Assembly: GCA_948470475.1 (NCBI GenBank)
Contig: OX419346.1
Location: 3,555,231 to 3,619,230 of the forward strand
Direction of reading: 5' to 3'
DNA length: 64,000 nt
From: Galaxea fascicularis
Lineage: Eukaryota > Cnidaria > Anthozoa > Scleractinia > Euphylliidae
The position numbers and the translations under genes are program-made. The stretch's first letter is position 1. Each line of letters begins with the position of its first letter. This document shows, piece after piece, positions 61,080 through 64,000 of the stretch. The notes below the pieces were generated by a model. It worked only from the letters and a program-made list of their open reading frames with translations, was not told the DNA's origin and searched no databases.

Positions 61080-64000
61080 TCAAAGACCAACAAAATAGGC
61101 CATTTCCGAGATCGTTTGACCCTCTATTTCAAAGCGAGTCTAAGTACGAAGTCTTTGTAATGAAAATGAGTTTTCGCTCATATGGAACGCTGAACTTATT
61201 ACCATCACAAAACTTTCGCACTTTGACTCGCTGCTGCTACTGTTCGTGTGGACTTGTTTGTGAGTAGAGGAAAGGGTGTCAAAAGTATCAGGAAGGAGAT
61301 GGTTGTGATAGGAGTATATAAAGCAAGAGAACGGAAAAATCACCTTTCACACCAAAATCGAGCTCCTCTCGCTTCGCCTTCAGCTCGTTAAGACGTTTCA
61401 GTCGCTCATCCTCACTAAACGCCTTCGCTTCTTCTCTCATGCCTTTACTGCTGTCATCCTGGAGCAAACTCATCAAGAATTCTTGCTCGGCGCGGTGCTT
61501 CTTCTCCAGAGACTTAAGAACTGCATCTTGCCAGCCTTGGATATCGTCTGTGTGTATGAAAATGATATTGAGACTTGTTCAGAACCCGGCTACGAAGTAT
61601 TACATTGACACGGTAAGATTTAGTTTTTTAATCTAATATTACGGACCAAAAACGGGCTAAAATGATTGCCGTTTCTAGATGAGCTTGCCATCCATCGTTT
61701 AACAAATCCATACGCACCTTTCTCAGGGTCTGGTTCATCTTCATCGTCGTCCTCTTCTGGTTTTCCTCGTCTTTTTCTCCTGGCCAGCCTCTCCCGCGCC
61801 AACTGCTCTTGTCGTTCACGATCACGACGCAGCCTGATAAAAAGACAAAGAAAATTAGTCAGAAACGGCGACAATTTAAATTATCTTCAGAATAATATAA
61901 CTTTCAAAAGAAGCCCCTTTCAACTGCAAATCGGTTGCGATTTGTGAGAAGCACCTGCGTGCGGACTAGTATCGTATGGTATCGAAGACTCCGATATCAA
62001 GTATCGACTTGTCCAAACCAGAACTTAGTATCGAAGATACGAATTATTTGGTAACGATGTCGACCCATTGCTTACTGAGTAATACCTTCCACGTTACTAG
62101 AATGTTGGACACACAATGCAACAGCTACTACCTTTGAAAAAAATGCAGAAATACCAACTCCTAGTGCGCAATTTACTTGAGCTACACAGCTCTATTCTAC
62201 CAAACAAGAGCGCCTTTTGTTAAACTCTCACCTTTCTTCAAGATTTTGCCTGTTTCTCTCTGCCAGGCCCAGCACCAGTGCCGCTTCATCAAACTTAGAC
62301 TCGCGTTCAGCCTGTCTTTTCTCGCGTTTAAGTCGAGCGAGTTCAGCTTGGCGTCGTTTCTCTGCTGCCACGCGATCTTGTTCCTCCTAAAATAACCAAA
62401 GTAAAATAGGTAACCTCTCAGTTAAAGGGGAATCTTCAGTGTCTTACAAAACAGTTGTATAGATTCACTCCAACTGCAGCCAGTATACGATATCCATTTT
62501 TTTTATAGAGGGTATAGACATGTTTAACCCAATAAGAGTTTTCTAACACATGACCCTCTAGGTCAGCACTAGGGGTGGTCACAGCCAGGTTTCATTACGT
62601 CCCTAGTGGTTCTTTTACGTCCCACAGAGTCAATTTGTGAAGAGTTGTGAGACGGGACCTCCGGTTTTATCGTCCTTATCCGAGAAGACTAGAAAGTCTA
62701 ACATTTGCAGATGTCATTACAAAGGTAGCACTTTCTCCTCAGTTTAAAGACCCTGAGTGTTGGTCTGGCCTGGGCTGGAACCCCCCGACCTCCCGCACAG
62801 CAGTCCGGTGCTCTACCACTGAGCCAACCGGTCGGCGGTTCAACTTATACGACATATACTTAGTGACAATCAAGGCAGCTAGCAAAAATGTCCAAATTCA
62901 AATCACTTGAAATTTGGCTAAATGTACACTTCACTGCGAGACCTGTCGAAACAAAAACCGACTTCAACAAATAGATTTTAAGTAAGCGATCGCCAGCCAT
63001 GACGCGTACGGTTGTTTATGTTTAGACAGATGAAAAAGATAACCTTCAAACCAGACCTCAGAGCGAATCAACGACTGCTTTTGAAGTTATATTGCAACAA
63101 CCGAACCCCACTTCCCGCTAAGCCTATAATAAACTTTGGACTGAAACACAGCCAGTACCTGAAGTCGTCGAAGCAAAGCGTCCTTCTCCTCGTCAAACCT
63201 GTTTTGCAAGTCTCGCAGTATGTTGCCAGTGCTCGCAGTTTGTTCTTCATTCAGCAGTCGTCGCGTTTCTTCGTCCTCTTCATCTGGATCTAATCCCTCC
63301 TCAAGACGTTTCTGACGGCGCTCCAGACGTTCTTTGAGCCGTTCCAAATAGCGCTGGCGGTTCTCGCCCAAGAGTGCCTTTAAACATGAGAACAATATCG
63401 AGATAACTTCATCGTGTGAAAAAAGAGCAAGCCCGTTCTCACAGAAGCAATTTCAGATCCATGCAATCTGTGCAATTCGCACCTTATATGATCAAAAGTG
63501 GATCCATGTCTTTGCAACACTAAAATGTCCGAATTATTTTAACAAATTTCTAGCGATGAATCGCAAAAATAGGACCTTGCGAAAAACGTAAATTACTTTA
63601 ACAAAATTAATTGCAAATTAGGGTCACATCATTTTTCGCGGCATTTTTGGTCAAAATATTGCTTTGTCAGAATCCAAAACCTTCGCAAACCCATCCTTTA
63701 AAACCACTGATGCCCAAACACATCCAGTCACTGATTGACTTCACGTTTGACGACTTTGAAGGAAACAAGAGTGAAATTAAAAAAAGACACCAAAACGTCG
63801 AAGACAAAGTTGCGGAGGTCTGAGACTAAATATATTTGTCGTCTGTGACTTGACAAAATTTGTGTCAAGACAAAGCAATTATTCAGCTCCTTTTTATCTT
63901 TTTAACATGATACGGTACAGAAAATCTATAAAATCAACATTACCTGCAGAGCTTCAGCATTCTTTAGTCCTTCTCCGAGCAGAGCTGCGGCATCGTCAAA
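36453..64000 (-). CDS. giant modular coiled-coil protein (3' part, 33 exons)
   Basis: 33 exons on the minus strand, all GT-AG and frame-consistent, encode 2103 residues plus TGA (36453-36455); the gene continues beyond the right edge. The chain is rich in Glu, Arg, Lys, Leu, Gln and Ala, with no membrane segment and no catalytic domain I know. Four tandem supermodules share ordered segments: A LMGENxxRYxEKLKERL, B EEEKDALLRxLxxQD...QAELARLKRE...LVLGLAE, C RQxQLARERLA, D LQEAVxxxLExKH, E ADLQxEQDxESE, F EKYDALKDKL...DAEWAALSExER...ERxLRKEG...LLGE. A non-repeated basic/acidic tail follows (exons 27-33). Pipelines would call it trichohyalin-like; a cytoskeletal or scaffolding role is inference only. 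Confidence 0.88.
37342..37566 (-). CDS. coiled-coil gene exon 32 (tail)
   Basis: EERERQITMVRERIARVRYE, LLSEEEKQGLSEEEKMKRIA, FKSETRRVSVA. Phase 0 both ends; RVSVA before the last intron could be a basophilic kinase site. Confidence 0.84.
37629..37760 (+). repeat. PLE-like remnant with hammerhead-like core
   Basis: CTGACGA (37642-37648) is followed by two 'gggctaacgc' stems and CGAAGC (37681-37686), then 'gtctgctttta'. This order matches a hammerhead ribozyme core (CUGANGA, stem II, GAAA) with one substitution. It probably derives from a Penelope-like terminal repeat; no coding part is left. Confidence 0.45.
38216..38329 (-). CDS. coiled-coil gene exon 31 (tail)
   Basis: IQARKERKKTRMEQKQEEVA then TILGLGERQKTFVEQKKK; ILGLGERQK recalls the LVLGLAE end of segment B. 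Confidence 0.82.
38828..38974 (-). CDS. coiled-coil gene exon 30 (tail)
   Basis: GGFAMKREKTVIDVEVSEEK, STLMRERTNVGMKFERERTR. Phase 0 both ends. Confidence 0.83.
39474..39644 (-). CDS. coiled-coil gene exon 29 (tail, E/K-rich)
   Basis: 57 codons of nearly pure Glu/Lys/Arg helix (LARRREERERKKAEEEEERK) ending PPQDWPLP. Low complexity, so similarity searches with it will mislead. Confidence 0.82.
40368..40553 (-). CDS. coiled-coil gene exon 28 (tail)
   Basis: EKHRQLTRQRLEARRRKRED, then IVTMAEKQFALIREKTMMRR. Phase 0 both ends. Confidence 0.84.
41042..41242 (-). CDS. coiled-coil gene exon 27 (tail)
   Basis: EEEARLEEEQETKLAEMEAE, MEKEREARKLAGASEEEIQQ, LLQKQHDAKRK: a long charged helix. Begins the part without clear supermodule pattern. 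Phase 0 both ends. Confidence 0.84.
41394..41493. mobile_element. foldback MITE, 32-bp arms
   Basis: 'ggaaactacgcacccaccc' with 'ctcccctaaccca' at the left pairs with 'tgggttaggggag' and 'gggtgggtacggagtttcc' at the right, around an AT-rich loop of 36 bp. Lies in the intron before exon 27. Confidence 0.8.
41567..41692 (-). CDS. coiled-coil gene exon 26 (rump of segment F, module 4)
   Basis: RREGWMDNLAAALMGSRPMR matches the start of segment F (compare RWYDNLAACVLGLK in exon 20), but the KYDALKDKL and DAEWAALSE parts are absent. The fourth module is cut short here. Confidence 0.82.
42281..42508 (-). CDS. coiled-coil gene exon 25 (segment E, module 4)
   Basis: LKFLKDALVLQIENKRAELL, EEISVALMADLQEKQTTESK, then NVMGDK. 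Phase 0 both ends. Confidence 0.86.
42606..42798. mobile_element. foldback MITE
   Basis: The outer arms 'aacaaataggttccattt' and 'aaatggaatccatttgtt' pair, as do 'cgataacgcacgga'-type inner parts. The loop 'cacgagtcgcaggcgagtag' has the same style as in other foldbacks of the window. Confidence 0.7.
43425..43604 (-). CDS. coiled-coil gene exon 24 (D-E linker, module 4)
   Basis: LLAKAESDQEALAAARYLSN, RQSRIEDIADKRKAWRMDAV, ending APDDLQTE. Phase 0 both ends. Confidence 0.83.
44208..44463 (-). CDS. coiled-coil gene exon 23 (segments C-D, module 4)
   Basis: FEKDRARQKQLARDRIAAMK, a Glu/Lys-rich insert, then LIQEAILSELERKHASEQE. Phase 2 in, phase 0 out; C and D fused as in exon 11. Confidence 0.86.
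45237..45436 (-). CDS. coiled-coil gene exon 22 (segment B, module 4)
   Basis: SQFEEEKEALLRALREQDAR, LELAKLRREQRRLKQEDNFD, AAILLGMAKQER. Phase 0 in, phase 2 out, as exon 16. Confidence 0.87.
45835..46111 (-). CDS. coiled-coil gene exon 21 (segment A, module 4)
   Basis: LLGEGMKHESAVRALMGETK, QRLQERLEKLRKLKQ, then an expanded acidic part VNEGEVAALEQVEAKG and LLNDLQ. Phase 2 in, phase 0 out. Confidence 0.86.
46151..46710. repeat. composite repeat, tandem unit 1
   Basis: 560 bp beginning with block A (46151-46285) and ending with block B (46427-46710). Both blocks recur in unit 2 with no difference I can see; the middle (46286-46426, with AAT-rich sequence) differs. Confidence 0.85.
46711..48276. 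repeat. composite repeat, tandem unit 2
   Basis: It abuts unit 1 head to tail: block A again (46711-46845), a different 1.15-kb middle with GC-rich and A-rich parts and a minisatellite, then block B again (47993-48276). Likely two copies of one mobile element with variable middle, or one element expanded by unequal exchange. Confidence 0.85.
47278..47978. repeat. 21-bp minisatellite
   Basis: Consensus 'gggaacgctaagggaaacac' plus one base, with about 25 imperfect units broken by short 'gccac' spacers. A longer block (47668-47761 and 47886-47977) is itself duplicated. Because 21 is a multiple of 3, long spurious frames arise on the minus strand (repeated V-L-P-L-A-F-P type text); these are not genes. 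Confidence 0.85.
48634..48962 (-). CDS. coiled-coil gene exon 20 (segment F, module 3)
   Basis: RWYDNLAACVLGLKRNQ, ALEKKYDALKDKLMAEALMK, GDAQWAALSERERQAKLLKL, ERKLRQEGKLDEAA. At 329 bp the largest exon of this gene in the window; the F segment is complete without an intron. Phase 2 out. Confidence 0.88.
49513..49758 (-). CDS. coiled-coil gene exon 19 (segment E, module 3)
   Basis: TDEPVASLLAALQHNQEQEA then EYLLRDLAVK; an added N-terminal part ELRKQWRESGPEEMSE precedes it. Phase 0 both ends. Confidence 0.85.
50327..50476 (-). CDS. coiled-coil gene exon 18 (segment D, module 3)
   Basis: EAVLKEMERKHLCELLVMER then TKEQQQERLFELK. Phase 0 both ends; segment D without the phase 1 boundary used in modules 1 and 2. 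Confidence 0.83.
50912..51077 (-). CDS. coiled-coil gene exon 17 (segment C, module 3)
   Basis: QDQDRQKKLARQRLVTWQQK; ends SSSSSIGALQ. Phase 2 in, phase 0 out. Confidence 0.8.
51483..51640 (-). repeat. PLE-like repeat with hammerhead-like core
   Basis: On the minus strand CTGACGA (plus 51564-51570), a spacer, then GAAAC (plus 51539-51543) followed by GTC: the order of a hammerhead core as known from Penelope-like terminal repeats. It sits in the intron after exon 16, 210 bp from its donor. Confidence 0.5.
51850..52049 (-). CDS. coiled-coil gene exon 16 (segment B, module 3)
   Basis: NRLTNEKEALEADVRAGDAK, ESEQQRHAELARIRREERQA, then SALVIGLAQARQ. Donor 'gtaagg' in phase 2. Same length (200 bp) as exon 22. 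Confidence 0.82.
52461..52702 (-). CDS. coiled-coil gene exon 15 (segment A, module 3)
   Basis: ELQQLLGEVITVNLVSLMGE, NWTQQKQRQEEREQKRMEQK and LKGSTGNALQDLE. Phase 1 in, phase 0 out. Confidence 0.85.
53397..53685 (-). CDS. coiled-coil gene exon 14 (segment F, module 2)
   Basis: LHKNVVTVVTQAEIWGNANE, QYKYDALKDRLLRDALVQQL, then CAALSENDRNAKLAQMKIKV. More diverged than in modules 1 and 3; no inner intron. Confidence 0.85.
54403..54593 (-). CDS. coiled-coil gene exon 13 (segment E, module 2)
   Basis: DDVIVSLLADLQQEQDQESE, then KMVNEMQDK. Same length (191 bp) and same phases (1 in, 0 out) as exon 6. Confidence 0.87.
55154..55277 (-). CDS. coiled-coil gene exon 12 (D-E linker, module 2)
   Basis: ALLEVLQQDQPESAEAASTM and TQQQREIWLQNINTKI. 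Phase 0 in, phase 1 out. Confidence 0.8.
55535..55592 (+). repeat. G-rich tract
   Basis: Runs of 3-9 G separated by one to three bases on the plus strand; quadruplex formation is plausible. Since the gene is on the minus strand, the RNA would carry the C-rich version. Confidence 0.7.
55797..55977 (-). CDS. coiled-coil gene exon 11 (segments C-D, module 2)
   Basis: LRQDRLRQEQLARERLAKLR then VTVLQEAVMKALEHKHQNER; C and D are fused in one exon here while module 1 has them apart. Phase 0 out. Confidence 0.85.
56671..56865 (-). CDS. coiled-coil gene exon 10 (segment B, module 2)
   Basis: YEEEKDALLRSLQGQDEHFM, RQAELARLKRERLKAKQEDN, then AAALVLGLAEKQKAA. The best-preserved B segment. Phase 2 out. 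Confidence 0.88.
57119..57280 (-). CDS. coiled-coil gene exon 9 (segment A, module 2)
   Basis: YEEKLKERLARRRERLAQGL with acidic linker PPDDDEDEEDLKDGE, ending VKAILEDLDK. Phase 2 in and out. Confidence 0.85.
57679..57788. repeat. direct repeat flanking nested MITE, left copy
   Basis: 'gaagccgctgca', 'gagatcctgcct' and 'accgcaccacaat' recur in order at 58756-58842. The element at about 57790-58755 lies between the two copies. Confidence 0.65.
57790..58755 (-). mobile_element. MITE carrying another MITE inside
   Basis: 57790-58027 matches (reverse complement) the right half of 60717-61030, and 58602-58755 matches its left half ('cgtcgtcgtcgttgcc' end). The two halves are split by the element at 58032-58597. 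Confidence 0.7.
58032..58597. mobile_element. TTAA-flanked MITE inserted in another MITE
   Basis: Terminal inverted repeats 'agtgctacta' and 'tagtggcact', each directly flanked by TTAA (58028-58031 and 58598-58601). The uninterrupted relative at 60717-61030 shows a single TTAA at the matching place ('ggtgttaaagc'). 566 bp, non-coding. Confidence 0.78.
58756..58842. repeat. direct repeat flanking nested MITE, right copy
   Basis: Second copy of the segment at 57679-57788, slightly shorter. Confidence 0.65.
58958..59135 (-). CDS. coiled-coil gene exon 8 (segment F end / A start)
   Basis: DAEWAALSEQERQKRLVKLK, EERRLRKEGQADDLQRLLGE closing module 1, then LKRLMGENKAR opening module 2. Phase 2 donor. 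Confidence 0.85.
59507..59699 (-). CDS. coiled-coil gene exon 7 (segment F start, module 1)
   Basis: GVVENVATVLLEYDGTGTDQ, then ALDEKYDALKDKLLLEALKK. An intron follows directly after QLG; modules 2 and 3 have no intron at this place. Confidence 0.85.
60346..60536 (-). CDS. coiled-coil gene exon 6 (segment E, module 1)
   Basis: DEEVTVSIMADLQDEQDKES is the core of segment E. Phase 1 in, phase 0 out, as for exon 13. Confidence 0.85.
60717..61030 (+). mobile_element. MITE, 'acgacgacggcaacg' family
   Basis: Begins 'gcaacgacgacgacgacgac', includes 'aaagaaatgtacaaaac' and 'acgcacgtgcag', and lacks the far right end. The reverse-complement copy at 57790-58755 defines the family inside this window. 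Confidence 0.65.
61344..61547 (-). CDS. coiled-coil gene exon 5 (segment D, module 1)
   Basis: WQDAVLKSLEKKHRAEQEFL, then SEDERLKRLNELKAKREEL. Phase 1 in and out. Confidence 0.85.
61718..61833 (-). CDS. coiled-coil gene exon 4 (segment C, module 1)
   Basis: LRRDRERQEQLARERLARRK followed by a short acidic stretch PEEDDDEDEPDPEK. Enters in phase 2, leaves in phase 1. Confidence 0.85.
61834..62231 (-). other. coiled-coil gene intron 3, short palindromic words
   Basis: 'agtatcgtatggtatcgaag' and 'ctccgatatcaagtatcgac' repeat the word 'tatcga' several times around 61968-62045. No further feature. Confidence 0.4.
62232..62386 (-). CDS. coiled-coil gene exon 3 (segment B, module 1)
   Basis: 51 codons plus two bases (phase 2 donor). 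EKRRQAELARLKREKR, then FDEAALVLGLAERNRQ. The phase 2 end is shared by the B exons of all four modules. Confidence 0.85.
62499..62838 (-). mobile_element. tRNA-headed SINE
   Basis: On the minus strand the head reads 'tggctcagtggtagagc' (box A, plus 62810-62826) and 'ggggttccagcc' (box B, plus 62773-62784). A body of about 260 bp follows, then an A-run at plus 62499-62506. Distinct from the SINE at 15107-15391. Lies in the intron between exons 2 and 3. Confidence 0.8.
63159..63377 (-). CDS. coiled-coil gene exon 2 (segment A, module 1)
   Basis: 73 codons, phase 0 both ends. ALLGENRQRYLERLKERLER, an acidic linker LDPDEEDEET, then ILRDLQNRFDEEKDALLRRLQ which begins segment B. Confidence 0.85.
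63944..64000 (-). CDS. coiled-coil gene exon 1 of window (cut by edge)
   Basis: 19 codons: FDDAAALLGEGLKNAEALQ, then donor 'gtaatg', phase 0. DDAAALLGEG is the end of an F segment, so at least one more supermodule lies outside the window to the right. Confidence 0.8.

Larger units (their letters stand above)
36666..63943 (-). other. introns of the coiled-coil gene
   Basis: Thirty-two introns, mostly 0.3-1.5 kb; the largest lies between exons 21 and 20 (46112-48633). Apart from the repeats listed separately I see no nested gene or RNA in them. The introns at 36666-37341, 38330-38827, 38975-39473, 39645-40367, 40554-41041, 41693-42280, 43605-44207, 44464-45236, 48963-49512, 49759-50326, 52050-52460, 52703-53396, 53686-54402, 54594-55153, 55978-56670, 59136-59506 and 59700-60345 hold nothing I recognise beyond short simple runs. 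Confidence 0.6.

Overview
The window looks like a piece of an invertebrate nuclear genome, most probably a cnidarian (anthozoan or coral type). The genes have many small exons with GT-AG introns. The repeats are a BEL/Pao LTR retrotransposon, Penelope-like element (PLE) pieces, non-LTR retrotransposon tails, tRNA-headed SINEs and many short foldback MITEs. There is an interstitial CCCTAA telomere-type array. The taxonomic call is an inference from this mix; no single marker proves it.

Layout. 1-4.4 kb: a diverged direct duplication (about 504-1120 and 2322-2950), a 5S-rRNA-derived fragment and a signal-peptide exon of a possible small secreted protein on the minus strand. 4.4-11.9 kb: a complete BEL/Pao element on the minus strand with 480/488-bp LTRs, a GATCT target duplication and a broken integrase C-terminus, next to a remnant of a second Pao-type element. 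12-22 kb: mostly repeats (foldbacks, two LINE 3' fragments, a SINE, the telomere-like array) plus one cysteine-rich, Ly6/uPAR-like terminal exon on the minus strand.

22.75-32.8 kb: a six-exon PIM-type serine/threonine kinase gene on the plus strand. It has a TATA box, all kinase motifs and consistent splice phases, and would encode 364 residues. Its introns hold several MITEs, and a tRNA-derived SINE ends just before the exon 5 splice acceptor. 32.8-36.4 kb: the space between two convergent genes, holding twin 154-bp foldbacks and a 5'-truncated PLE (GIY-YIG endonuclease part) between inverted terminal repeats.

36.45-64 kb: one long minus-strand gene, open at the right edge. I could define 33 exons in this window; every junction keeps the frame and together they give 2103 residues plus a stop. 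The product is a charged coiled-coil protein built from four copies of a roughly 350-450-residue supermodule, each made of the same ordered exon classes, followed by a unique Arg/Glu-rich tail. The fourth copy is degenerate. Splice phases are kept between copies, so the gene grew by duplicating blocks of exons. I do not recognise an orthologue; this is the most interesting object in the window. Its introns hold nested MITEs, a tandem composite repeat with a 21-bp minisatellite, and hammerhead-like PLE remnants.

The two host genes show no evident functional link. The PIM-type kinase is a presumed signalling enzyme, and the coiled-coil protein is presumably structural or scaffolding.
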